A stretch of 40,986 nt of DNA. Source: Candidatus Methylomirabilis sp. Lineage in GTDB: Bacteria > Patescibacteriota > DYJS01. Numbering within the stretch: the first letter of the stretch is position 1; every line of letters begins with the position of its first letter. The position numbers and the translations under genes were made by a program. Below the pieces are notes generated by a model, which was given only the letters and a program-made list of their open reading frames with translations, was not told the origin of the DNA and did no database searches. The DNA lies in contig DYJS01000004.1 of NCBI GenBank assembly GCA_020723005.1, forward strand, positions 1 to 40,986, written 5' to 3'. Positions 15,451 to 23,827 of this stretch are shown in pieces.

Positions 15451-16410
15451 TTATCCTATATTCACACTTCCACTATTAACTTCTAAATTCAAAGAATTTA
15501 ATGGTTCTTCTTTTCCAAAATATCCTTTCAAGGATTGTTCTCCACCGTTACGGCTACCAATTGATATTACATTTCCACCATTTCTAATATAAACACTATT
15601 CCCAGAAGATTTTTGACCTTTTTCATCACTTTCTTCTAAGGTAGTGAAACCAGACTTTGGTTTTTCCATATTTCCAGATCTTACTCTTACATATATTGTA
15701 GCACCTTCAATACTTTTAACCCTTATGCTTCCACTATTGCAAATTATGTTTGAGTAATTTTCTATTTGTAATTCATCAATTCTCACACTGCCACTATTTG
15801 TTCTAATTCTAATTGAACCTTTTACTGAATCAATATCAATATTTCCACTCTTAACACGAGCATCTAGTTCACCCTCAACTCTTCCAATTGTTAAATCTCC
15901 GCTATTTTGATCAACCTCCAAAGAACCAATAATTTCTCCAACTTCAATATCTCCAGAATTTCCAGAAAATCTAACATTGCCTCGCAATTTTTCAACCCTA
16001 GTTTCTCCAGATTCATTTCTTAAAATTGTTCTTATATCTTTTTCTGGAACTTGAACTATTGTTTCAGTTGTTTTTGAACAACCAGTTTCTCCATCGGAAT
16101 TTGGATTTACTTTTTTTCCGTTTATCCAAACTTCATCATTTGTAATTGAACTATTATTATTCAAAAAATTACTTATTACAACATTTCCTTTGCCAACAAT
16201 AATTACAGAACTTTCAGAAACACCTGATGATTTAGATTTTGCAACAACCCTGTTTCCATCGTATTCAAGAGTATCAAAACCAGAGCCGTTTTCGTTTTTT
16301 ACTTCAGAGTCTTTTCCTTCAATAATTGTTCTTGCAATAATTTTTGGTTTGCCTTCTGTTATTTCTACAACAATACTTCCTCCAGATGACTCAACCAAAA
16401 CTTCTTGCAA
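15451..16410 (-). CDS. DUF4097-like beta-helix protein, possibly phase variable
   Basis: 319 residues from a TTG. The second half is a series of short strands with SGD/SGN/SGS turns (NSGDIEVGEI, NSGDLTIGRV, KSGNIDIDSV, NSGSVRIDEL, NSGSIRVKSI), the layout of the DUF4097 putative-adhesin family. Upstream, the same frame stays open and meaningful (a DEKGKRIIEEIIELDPEKL segment) but the only ATG, at 16519, is out of frame because of a (GA)7 tract. One more GA would join it and give about 356 residues. There is no signal peptide in either version, so an extracellular place is not evident. It follows the TraG-like gene after 38 nt (from 16519) and ends at a terminator. Function unknown. Confidence 0.75.
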   Translation of the reverse strand: MQEVLVESSGGSIVVEITEGKPKIIARTIIEGKDSEVKNENGSGFDTLEYDGNRVVAKSKSSGVSESSVIIVGKGNVVISNFLNNNSSITNDEVWINGKKVNPNSDGETGCSKTTETIVQVPEKDIRTILRNESGETRVEKLRGNVRFSGNSGDIEVGEIIGSLEVDQNSGDLTIGRVEGELDARVKSGNIDIDSVKGSIRIRTNSGSVRIDELQIENYSNIICNSGSIRVKSIEGATIYVRVRSGNMEKPKSGFTTLEESDEKGQKSSGNSVYIRNGGNVISIGSRNGGEQSLKGYFGKEEPLNSLNLEVNSGSVNIG

Positions 16411-16473
16411 TTTTTCTGGATCAAGTTCGATGATTTCTTCGATTATTCTTTTCCCTTTCTCGTCTTTAACTAC

Positions 16474-16487
16474 TCTCTCTCTCTCTC
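16474..16487 (-). repeat. (GA)7 dinucleotide tract at the start of the beta-helix gene
   Basis: Seven uninterrupted GA units on the minus strand, about 32 nt after the ATG at 16519. With 7 units the ATG frame stops at TAG/TAA within 18 codons; with 8 units it enters the 319-residue frame. Both the upstream codons and the downstream codons look like one protein. This is the arrangement of a slippage-controlled on/off switch. Confidence 0.75.
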
Positions 16488-16557
16488 GATTTGTCTTGTT
16501 CTTGTATTTTGTTTAGCATTTTTTTAATTTAATTATTAAAATTTTAATTTTTAAAAA

Positions 16558-19098
16558 CTACTTTTCTTGACCAATCCTCATTCTCTCTTCAATTTCCATC
16601 TCAACCAATTCACGAGGACGACCATATTTTAATTTTGAAAGTTCTTTGATTAGTTGTCCTAATTTTTCATTTCTTGGAGCACGAATCGGCACAGTTTCCA
16701 TTGAAAAAGGCTCTCCATTCTGTCCATCAATCATCAAACGAACAAAAGCATTTCTATTTGGAAGTTGTGAAATATCATTTTTATCAAAAACTTTTGGAAA
16801 AAGTTTTTCAAGTGCTTCAGAATCTTCAATTCCTGTTCTAAAAACACAGACTGTTCCAACATTTCCAAGCACAGCATCTTTAACTTTTTCTGGAAGTTGT
16901 TTGACATACTGATGTCCCATCGTAAGAGAAAGTTTATACTTTCTTGCTTCAGACAAAATCTCTGCAAAACTATCATTTGCAAAATTTTGAAACTCATCTG
17001 CATATAAAAACATTGGGATTCTTGCTTCTTGTCCCATTTTTGCTCTTTGAAATGCTGCTGCTTTTAATTTTGAAACAATAATTTGACCAAGAAGAGAAGA
17101 GTTAAAAACTCCTATTTTTCCTTTTGAAAGGTTACAAATTAAAATTTTTCCATTTTGCATAACATCCATAAAATCAAAACTACTCTTGCTTTGTCCAATA
17201 ATATTTCTCATCTGTGGAGCTGTGATGAAACGACCAAATTTTGAAATTATGTATGAAAGTCTTTCACCTTTAGAATTCCCAGAAGAGTTTTTCATTTCAA
17301 CAAAAAAATAATCACGAACAGAAAAATTTTTTGATTTCTTTGCAATTGCCTCTGCGAATTTTTCATCTGCTTGCATTCTTGGCATCTCAACCAAAGTTCT
17401 TGTCGTGGATTCATCATCCATTAAAGCAAGCATACAATTACGAACAGAATGCTCAAAAATTGGTCCCATAGTTTCTGCATCAAAAAGTTGAAACAAAATA
17501 TTCACAAATTCCTGAGTTAACATATCTTTTTCATCATCATCGTGTGGTTCCATAATGTTTAGACCCATTGGACGAGAAAAATCACCGGGATCAAAATATA
17601 TCACATCTTCTGCCCTCTCTTTTGGAATATAATTTAAAATATCTTCTGCATCTTCTCCGTGTGGATCAAGAAAACAAACTCCGTTTCCTTGCAAAATATC
17701 AGAGATTATCATCTGCTTTTGAAAATAAGTTTTTCCAACACCAGTTTGTCCAATAATATATATATGACGAAAACGATCTTCTTGTTTAATTCTAACATCT
17801 TTTTTTACTCCACGAAAATTTGTAACACCCATCAATGTTCCTTCTGTTGGAAGATTTGGAGGAGCTTGAGCTTTTTTAGAAGGAAGCCAACGAATATCTG
17901 GAACTGTGCAATATTTGTTTGGTAAATGAAAAATTGTCGAAATCTCTTCAGTATTTAAAATACTTCTATCTTCCAAGTTTGTTCCAAGAACTGGAAATTT
18001 TCTTAAAACAAAATCTGTAATCAATTTCGGAGAAGAAGATCTTCGTTTTTTAAATTTATTAAATTCTGGATGTTCAAATTGTGTAAAAACTCCAATCACA
18101 TTTTCTAATCTATGTTTTGCATTTTCTTTGCTTTCACTAACAATTGCAATTCTGATAATTGAATCAAAACCAAGTTTTGTTGTTTTCTCTGCAATCGCCT
18201 TAATTCTTTCTTGATCCATAGGAGTAATCTCTCTTTTTTCTTGTTTTTCTTCTTGTTCTTTCTGAGATCTTTTTTGTTCATTTCTTTGTGCTTGTTCTGG
18301 ACTAACACTATCACCAAAAGAACTAAAAATTTCAGACAATCCATCAGCAACTCCTTTCATAACCTTTTGACCAAAAGTATCTTTTTTCTCTTCTCCTTTT
18401 TGAATTGATTTGATTTTTGCTTTTGCTTGATTTCTCCACTCTTCACTAGAAACTGGCTGAATCAAAATCTGAATCACCCCAGCTTCTGTTCCTTTCATTT
18501 TACTAATTGCAGTTGTTATTGAATTTAAAGGATCATAATCTAAAGTTTTGTAAGTTTTAATTGGAAGCAAGCTATTTTTCTCTGTCACAAGCTCAGCACA
18601 TTCAACAAATCCTTCAGAATCAAAAATTTTATGATCTTCTAAAATCTCTTCAATTGATGCATCAGACCAAACAGAATGAATCTGTCTCTCTAAAAAAGTT
18701 CTATATTTCCTTTGAATTGCAAAATAAAAATATATCTGTTCGTTTTGAGAAACAATCTCCATAGAAAGGGACGGAACCGATTTGCCCATAAATTTTTCAA
18801 ACCAACCAAATTTTTTATACATACTCCAAACATTCGCAAAAAAAGGTTCAACACCACCAAGCATAGTTTTTAAATCTAATCTTTTTTCCTCTTCATTGAT
18901 CACCTCTCTTGGAACTTTAATTCTCAAAATTGAAAGATTTAACGAAGATTCAATGTCTTGTTTTCCAGTTTGAATATTTTTGAAAATTGAAATTCCAAAA
19001 AAAATAATCAAGAAAAAAAGAATGGCAGATAATGTAACATCAATTACATTAAGTTTTAAAATTCCAATAGACCAAAATGTTGTAAAAAATATATTCAT
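16558..19098 (-). CDS. TraG/VirB4-like type IV secretion/conjugation ATPase
   Basis: 846 residues. N-terminal membrane segment at about 20-42 (VTLSAILFFLIIFFGISIF), then a long helical region, then a HerA/FtsK-type ATPase domain with Walker A GQTGVGKT (450-457), the LDPHGE strand and a Walker B like MFLYADEFQNFA. Such membrane-anchored ATPases with a type IV coupling/DNA-binding character are widespread in CPR genomes and are taken to move DNA or drive pili or uptake. No relaxase or mating-pair genes are nearby. Upstream of its ATG lies an (AAAAG)n purine tract. It heads a two-gene transcript with the beta-helix gene. Confidence 0.85.
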   Translation of the reverse strand: MNIFFTTFWSIGILKLNVIDVTLSAILFFLIIFFGISIFKNIQTGKQDIESSLNLSILRIKVPREVINEEEKRLDLKTMLGGVEPFFANVWSMYKKFGWFEKFMGKSVPSLSMEIVSQNEQIYFYFAIQRKYRTFLERQIHSVWSDASIEEILEDHKIFDSEGFVECAELVTEKNSLLPIKTYKTLDYDPLNSITTAISKMKGTEAGVIQILIQPVSSEEWRNQAKAKIKSIQKGEEKKDTFGQKVMKGVADGLSEIFSSFGDSVSPEQAQRNEQKRSQKEQEEKQEKREITPMDQERIKAIAEKTTKLGFDSIIRIAIVSESKENAKHRLENVIGVFTQFEHPEFNKFKKRRSSSPKLITDFVLRKFPVLGTNLEDRSILNTEEISTIFHLPNKYCTVPDIRWLPSKKAQAPPNLPTEGTLMGVTNFRGVKKDVRIKQEDRFRHIYIIGQTGVGKTYFQKQMIISDILQGNGVCFLDPHGEDAEDILNYIPKERAEDVIYFDPGDFSRPMGLNIMEPHDDDEKDMLTQEFVNILFQLFDAETMGPIFEHSVRNCMLALMDDESTTRTLVEMPRMQADEKFAEAIAKKSKNFSVRDYFFVEMKNSSGNSKGERLSYIISKFGRFITAPQMRNIIGQSKSSFDFMDVMQNGKILICNLSKGKIGVFNSSLLGQIIVSKLKAAAFQRAKMGQEARIPMFLYADEFQNFANDSFAEILSEARKYKLSLTMGHQYVKQLPEKVKDAVLGNVGTVCVFRTGIEDSEALEKLFPKVFDKNDISQLPNRNAFVRLMIDGQNGEPFSMETVPIRAPRNEKLGQLIKELSKLKYGRPRELVEMEIEERMRIGQEK

Positions 19099-19103
19099 AA
19101 ATT

Positions 19104-19125
19104 CTTTTCTTTTCTTTTCTTTTTT
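19104..19125 (-). repeat. (AAAAG)n tandem repeat before the TraG-like start codon
   Basis: On the minus strand, GAAAAGAAAAGAAAAG precedes the ATG at 19098 by 6 nt, with three to four AAAAG units and an A-run. It supplies the purine-rich ribosome site. Changes in unit number would shift spacing to the start. A regulatory effect is inferred. Confidence 0.6.
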
Positions 19126-19155
19126 CTAAGTCTTTCTTGTAAGATTAAGAAAATT

Positions 19156-19560
19156 TTGCAAATTGTAAAGAAGATATTTTTGTTTTTTTCACTTTTTATA
19201 GCAAATTTTGTAATTCTTAAAAAACCAGATCTTCAAACTGATGTAATAATAATTCCATTTTTAATATTTTTTTATTCTTCCATAAAAAATGATCTCACCA
19301 TTTTTTTGCTCGGATCAATCTTTTTTCTTTTTTTCTATGAAATATCTCCAATCAATCATCAAGAAATTTTTATTATTTTTATATCTCTTCTTTTTCTACA
19401 CTTTGTAAATCTTCAAATTGTAAAAAGTGATTTTATGATTTTTTGGAAAAATTTATCTCCTGCAATCTTTTTTTTATTATCAAATTTATATTTAACTCAT
19501 TTTTTCCCAAATTTTTTAATTTCACTTTTCATATTTATCTCTTTTTTAGATTTTGAATAA
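19156..19560 (+). CDS. Small membrane protein of unknown function
   Basis: 134 residues with about four to five strongly hydrophobic segments and almost no soluble loops. The start is TTG (19156), 57 nt from the divergent TraG-like gene. Size and membrane layout resemble MreD-like shape proteins, but no signature residue supports this. It fills a gap that has no gene on the other strand, which speaks for a real gene; however, phenylalanine/isoleucine-rich open frames arise easily by chance in such AT-rich DNA. Confidence 0.45.
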   Translation: MQIVKKIFLFFSLFIANFVILKKPDLQTDVIIIPFLIFFYSSIKNDLTIFLLGSIFFLFFYEISPINHQEIFIIFISLLFLHFVNLQIVKSDFMIFWKNLSPAIFFLLSNLYLTHFFPNFLISLFIFISFLDFE

Positions 19561-19651
19561 AAAATTTCAATTTTTTATAATTTGCAAAAAAATTTCTAAA
19601 ATAAATTTACTTTTCAAAAAATAATTTTTTAAAAATTGAGAACTTAAAAAT

Positions 19652-21316
19652 CTATTTTATAAAACTTTCCAAACCTTTTCCGTTCAAAATTTTGCTTTGA
19701 AAACCTGCAAAAGTTGGAGAAATCAAAATTTTATCAAAGCTGTTCTCTCTACAAATTTTTTTGGATTTCTCCATTGCATCCAAAAAATTTTCAGCAAATA
19801 AAAAATTTTTATTTGTTGAATTAAAATTTTTCATATTCTCTAAAATTTTTGAAAGTTTAATAGATCCACTCCCAGAAAGAAAAATTACAAAAATTTCAAA
19901 ATCCAAAATCTTTTTTGCTAAACTCTCCAAATTTGCATTTTTTTCATCCCCACCACAAATCAAAAGAGATCTTCCAATCGATTCAATTGCTTTTTCTGTA
20001 GAATCTGGAGTTCTGGAAATCAAATTATTAAAAATTGTTAAAAATCCAGAAATGTGAGAATTTTGAACTTTTTCCAAAGAACAAAAACTTGATTTTAATT
20101 CTTCTGGAGAATAAAAGATATCAAACTCATCAAGATAACCAAAAATTTGCAAACGATTTTCCGGTGGTTTTAAGGTTTTTATCCAATTTGAAATTTTTGA
20201 AAAATCTAACTCCAAAAAAGGAATCGCTGAAGCAATTGTTGCCAAAAGGTTAAGTTGATTAAAAATTCCAACAAGATTTAAATCACAAACACTTCCAATA
20301 ATTTTTTCTTCACCTTGCAGATTTCTCAAAGTAATCATATTTCCATTCAAAAAAACACCCGGAAATTTTTCAAAACGATAATATGAAAAATAGATTTTTT
20401 TTGCAGAAAATTTTTCAAACCTCTCACGAATAAATTTATCGTCAAAATTTAAAACCAAAAAATCATCTTTAGTTTGAAATTTTGCAATATTTTCTTTCCA
20501 CGAAACATAATTTTCAAAAGTTTTTGTTTCGTCCAGATGATCTTCAGAAATGTTTGAAACAACAGCGACATTTGGAGATTTATCTAAAAATTGCAATTTT
20601 CTGTGAGAAAGTTCCAAAACCTCAAAATCAAAGCTATTTTTCAAATTTTGAATTTCTAATTTTGAACTTGATCTATTAAAAAATTTTTTTCCTTGATTTA
20701 GATTAAAATTTTCAAAAATTTTTGGTAGCATCTGCTCACCACCACGATCGTTTCCACTAGACAAAACCTTTTTTCCAAAAGTTTCAAAAAGTGATGTTAT
20801 CCATCTTTTGATTGTTGTTTTTCCATTTGTTCCTGTGATTCCAATGATTGGATTTTTAAAAAATTCAAAATAAAAATCATCAATAATTTTAAATGGAATT
20901 TTCCTATTTTGATTTTCTTCTATAGTTTTGATTTTACTCCTTTGAAGTGTTCTTTTTTGTTTTTCAAAAGATTTATTTTTAAATTCAAAAAATTTATCCC
21001 TTTCAGCATCAATCAATTTTTGATTTTCAGAATAAAGGCGAAAACTTTGCGGAACAACAATCAGATCAGCATTCTCAATTTTAGATAAATAATTTTTTCC
21101 AAGTAAAAGTGTAAATTTTGAAATTTTTTGAAATTTCTCAACCCTCTCCTTTGCAGAAATTCCTGTGTGATATTCATGAAAAGCTCTTTTAAAATCTTCT
21201 CCCTCTCGAAAATCATGAAGAAAGATTTTTGCACCAAGAGATGAAAGAAAAATTGCTGATGCAACTCCTTCTGTTCCTGCTCCAGATACAATATGAATTT
21301 TTTTACCTTTAAACAC
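19652..21316 (-). CDS. Mur ligase family protein, MurD-like
   Basis: 554 residues from a GTG. Mur ligases add amino acids to the UDP-MurNAc peptide using ATP. The P-loop IIGITGTNGKTT (about 157-168), VSNISEDHLDETKTFENYVSWK and the LNFDD strand fit MurD, and the N-terminus has a nucleotide-binding GAGTEGVASAIFLSSLGAKI as in MurD domain 1. Against a plain MurD: it is about 100 residues longer, with an unusual lysine-rich stretch at about 105-150 before the P-loop, and the C-terminal domain has ENRLQIF instead of the normal PHRLE and no NDSKATN motif; the GGDEKNANLESL segment is kept. So MurD or a specialised relative. Confidence 0.72.
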   Translation of the reverse strand: MFKGKKIHIVSGAGTEGVASAIFLSSLGAKIFLHDFREGEDFKRAFHEYHTGISAKERVEKFQKISKFTLLLGKNYLSKIENADLIVVPQSFRLYSENQKLIDAERDKFFEFKNKSFEKQKRTLQRSKIKTIEENQNRKIPFKIIDDFYFEFFKNPIIGITGTNGKTTIKRWITSLFETFGKKVLSSGNDRGGEQMLPKIFENFNLNQGKKFFNRSSSKLEIQNLKNSFDFEVLELSHRKLQFLDKSPNVAVVSNISEDHLDETKTFENYVSWKENIAKFQTKDDFLVLNFDDKFIRERFEKFSAKKIYFSYYRFEKFPGVFLNGNMITLRNLQGEEKIIGSVCDLNLVGIFNQLNLLATIASAIPFLELDFSKISNWIKTLKPPENRLQIFGYLDEFDIFYSPEELKSSFCSLEKVQNSHISGFLTIFNNLISRTPDSTEKAIESIGRSLLICGGDEKNANLESLAKKILDFEIFVIFLSGSGSIKLSKILENMKNFNSTNKNFLFAENFLDAMEKSKKICRENSFDKILISPTFAGFQSKILNGKGLESFIK

Positions 21317-21633
21317 TTTTTTTATTTAACTATTCTAACAAAAAATCATCCAAATATTTCAATAACAATTCTAATAAAATTAGAAAAATTTTTGTTTTCT
21401 AGGAAAAAATCTATCTACAAAACTGAAATTCCTCTCTAAACAAAAACTAGAGATGTAAATTTAATTATAGAATGGATATTTTTCTTGATATAAAAAATTT
21501 TAATTTTCTTCTTATTTTCCAAAAATTTCACTATTCAAAATTTTTCTAAATCAAAATTTTTAAAATTCTATAAAAATTGCAAAATTCTTGATTTAAAAAA
21601 TTTTTTATTTAGTTGAAAAATGTACGAAAATAT
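21317..21633. other. Intergenic region upstream of the tRNA-Asn/Asp genes
   Basis: AT-rich, no ORF. A small stem (TCTCTA, 9-nt loop, TAGAGA) lies near 21432-21455 without a T-run. No convincing promoter was paired, though the tRNA promoter must be here. Confidence 0.3.
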
Positions 21634-21705
21634 TCCGCGGTAGCTCAGTGGTAGAGCAGGTGGCTGTTAACCACTTGGTCGTAGGTTCAAGCCCTACCCG
21701 CGGAG
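21634..21705 (+). tRNA. tRNA-Asn (GTT)
   Basis: Acceptor TCCGCGG / CCGCGGA, D arm GCTC...GAGC, anticodon stem GGTGG/CCACT with loop CTGTTAA (anticodon GTT), T arm GTAGG-TTCAAGC-CCTAC. No CCA encoded. First of a pair with tRNA-Asp 54 nt on. Confidence 0.96.
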
Positions 21706-21759
21706 CATCAGTTTTTTTAATTTAAAAATTTTAAATTTTATTTTTGAAATTCTGAATTT

Positions 21760-21834
21760 GGGATCATAGCTCAGCTTGGTTAGAGCGTCTGCCTGTCACG
21801 CAGAAGGTCGCGGGTTCGAGCCCCGTTGGTCCCG
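21760..21834 (+). tRNA. tRNA-Asp (GTC)
   Basis: Acceptor GGGATCA / TGGTCCC, anticodon loop CTGTCAC (GTC), T loop TTCGAGC. CCA is not encoded. Cloverleaf folds fully. Confidence 0.96.
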
Positions 21835-22007
21835 CAAAATTTTTGAACTTAAACTCATAAAATTTTAATTTTAATTCTGTTGTAAGAAAATTTTTAAAAA
21901 ACATACAAACACCTTAAGAAACTAAATAAAATTAAAATTTTGCAACCTATAGATTTTAAATTCAAAAAATAAGAGAGCGATTTTGTAATTTCTTAAAGCT
22001 TTAATTT

Positions 22008-22631
22008 TTAAAAAATCTCTTCAAGCTCCAAAAGCGATTTTATTTTTGTTCCAGAAAAATTTTTATCTTCAGCTCTGTCAATTAAAATTGGAAACAGATT
22101 TTTTGTTTTTTGCAGAGCTTCACAAACATTAATTCTGTCATCAATTACAATGTAATTTCCAGAAATTTTATCCAAATTTTTTAAATCAAGTTTTCTTCTA
22201 AAAATAAAGATTTTTGATTTGTCAAAAAATCTATAAATTCCAGTTTTCTTCAGTTTATCAAGTTGAAAATACTTAAAACCTTCAGAAAAAATTCCAAAAT
22301 TTTTAAATTTTTTAAGTTTCAAAAAATCTTCATAAATATAGCTTTTATTAAAAATATCGTCCCTTACTTTTTTAAGAAACAAGAACTCTTTATCAAATTT
22401 TTTTGATAAAATTTTTAAAAAAGTGTTTGAATTAAAATCAGAACTACTTTTTAAAGAGCTAACATAATTTTTCTCTTCCAAATTTATATTTTCAAAGCTT
22501 GTTTTTAGAATTTTTGAAAGTTTTTCGTTTATATCTTTTGCAAACCTATTTCTATCAAAAATCGTTAAATCAATATCAAATAAAATCCCATCTAACTTTT
22601 TAAATAGAATTTTTCGTCTTAAAGTTTTCAA
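22008..22631 (-). CDS. HAD-superfamily hydrolase
   Basis: 207 residues. HAD enzymes are mostly phosphatases. Motif I is FDIDLT with nucleophile D19 and D21; IFSEG near 112-116 is motif II; the Lys of FRRKLD is motif III; IVIDDRIN is motif IV. The helical cap lies between motifs I and II. Substrate unknown. The start is TTG at 22631, 25 nt after the nusA stop, so it probably shares the nusA transcript. Confidence 0.82.
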   Translation of the reverse strand: MKTLRRKILFKKLDGILFDIDLTIFDRNRFAKDINEKLSKILKTSFENINLEEKNYVSSLKSSSDFNSNTFLKILSKKFDKEFLFLKKVRDDIFNKSYIYEDFLKLKKFKNFGIFSEGFKYFQLDKLKKTGIYRFFDKSKIFIFRRKLDLKNLDKISGNYIVIDDRINVCEALQKTKNLFPILIDRAEDKNFSGTKIKSLLELEEIF

Positions 22632-22656
22632 GCCAGAAAAATTTATTTTAAGAATA

Positions 22657-23772
22657 TTATTTCTCTTCTCTTTCTTCCTCTTCTAAATCTAAAAGTGGAG
22701 TGAGAAGATCTGCTTTGCCAGAAAGATTTCCACTTTCGTCAATAGTTTCAACATTAAGCTCAACTCCACACAAAATTCCAGCCAAACGAATATTTTGACC
22801 ACCTCGTCCAATTGTGAGTGCTAACTGACTTTCTGGAACAAAAATTTTTGCAGAGAATTTATCTTCAGAGATCTCTATTTTTGAAACTTTGGCAGGAGAA
22901 AGTGCATTTCTAATGTAATCTTCCAAAGATTCAGAAAACAAAACTAAATCTAATTTTTCTTCACCTAATTCATCACTAACAGCACGAACACGAACTCCTC
23001 TTTGACCAACAAAAGTTCCAACAGGATCAATTCCTTCTTGAAGAGAACGAACAGAAACCTTTGTTCTTCTTCCAGGCTCTCTTGCAATTTTCACAATTTC
23101 TACAGATTTTTCTGAAAGTTCTGGAACTTCTAGCTCAAAAAGTTTTTGAATAAAATCAGTGCTACTTCTAGTCACAACTATTTGTTCTCCAGAACCACTT
23201 GCTTCAAGATCAATTTTTTCAATTAAAAATCTAAGTCTTTGACCTGTATAGTATCTCTCTCCTTTGATTTGGCCTTCATATTTTAAAATACATTGTCCTT
23301 GATCTAAGGTGATAATTACTCCCTTTCTATCAACTTCATAAACAACTCCGCTCATAATCTCTCCTACTTTGTCTTGATATGCAAGTGCAACAAGTTCTCT
23401 TTCTGCTTCGTGAAGTTTTTGCTCAATAACCTGTTTTGCAACCTGACTCGCAACTCGTCCGTATCCTGCTTCTGGTGTTTCTTCAACACGAATAAAATCT
23501 CCAAGTTTTGCATTTGAAGAAATTGCTTTTGCAAGTATCAAAGGAATTTCAACATTCTCATCTTCTGGAAAATTTACAACTTTTTTAAAAACAAAAACTC
23601 TAAAAATTTTTGTTTTTTCATCAATTTCAACCTCAACCTTTTGATTGACAGAACCATAATCTTTTCTAAAAGCTGCCGCAATTCCTTCACGAACTGCATT
23701 TTCAACCTTTTCTTTTGGCAAACCTTTCTCGAGTGCCATCTGCTCAATGATTTCTAAAAAATTATCCTGCAT
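22657..23772 (-). CDS. nusA: Transcription elongation/termination factor NusA
   Basis: 371 residues. NusA binds RNA polymerase and acts in pausing, termination and antitermination. Domains in order: N-terminal polymerase-binding domain (to about 130; ALEKGLPKEKVENAVREGI), S1 domain (GVVYEVDRKGVIITL region), and two KH domains (SLQEGIDPVGTFVGQRGVRV and LALTIGRGGQNIRLAG). It lacks the acidic repeats of E. coli NusA, as in most bacteria. It follows a membrane-protein gene by 55 nt and precedes a HAD gene. The rbfA/infB genes usually nearby are absent. Confidence 0.97.
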   Translation of the reverse strand: MQDNFLEIIEQMALEKGLPKEKVENAVREGIAAAFRKDYGSVNQKVEVEIDEKTKIFRVFVFKKVVNFPEDENVEIPLILAKAISSNAKLGDFIRVEETPEAGYGRVASQVAKQVIEQKLHEAERELVALAYQDKVGEIMSGVVYEVDRKGVIITLDQGQCILKYEGQIKGERYYTGQRLRFLIEKIDLEASGSGEQIVVTRSSTDFIQKLFELEVPELSEKSVEIVKIAREPGRRTKVSVRSLQEGIDPVGTFVGQRGVRVRAVSDELGEEKLDLVLFSESLEDYIRNALSPAKVSKIEISEDKFSAKIFVPESQLALTIGRGGQNIRLAGILCGVELNVETIDESGNLSGKADLLTPLLDLEEEEREEK

Positions 23773-23827
23773 TATTTTAAATTATTTAATTGGAAACTAA
23801 AAATTTAAGCTTTTTTGGCAAGTGATT

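Noticed and set aside
21432-21455. Small stem TCTCTA/TAGAGA before the tRNA pair as a terminator
   Set aside because: Only 6 bp with a 9-nt loop and no T-run on either strand.
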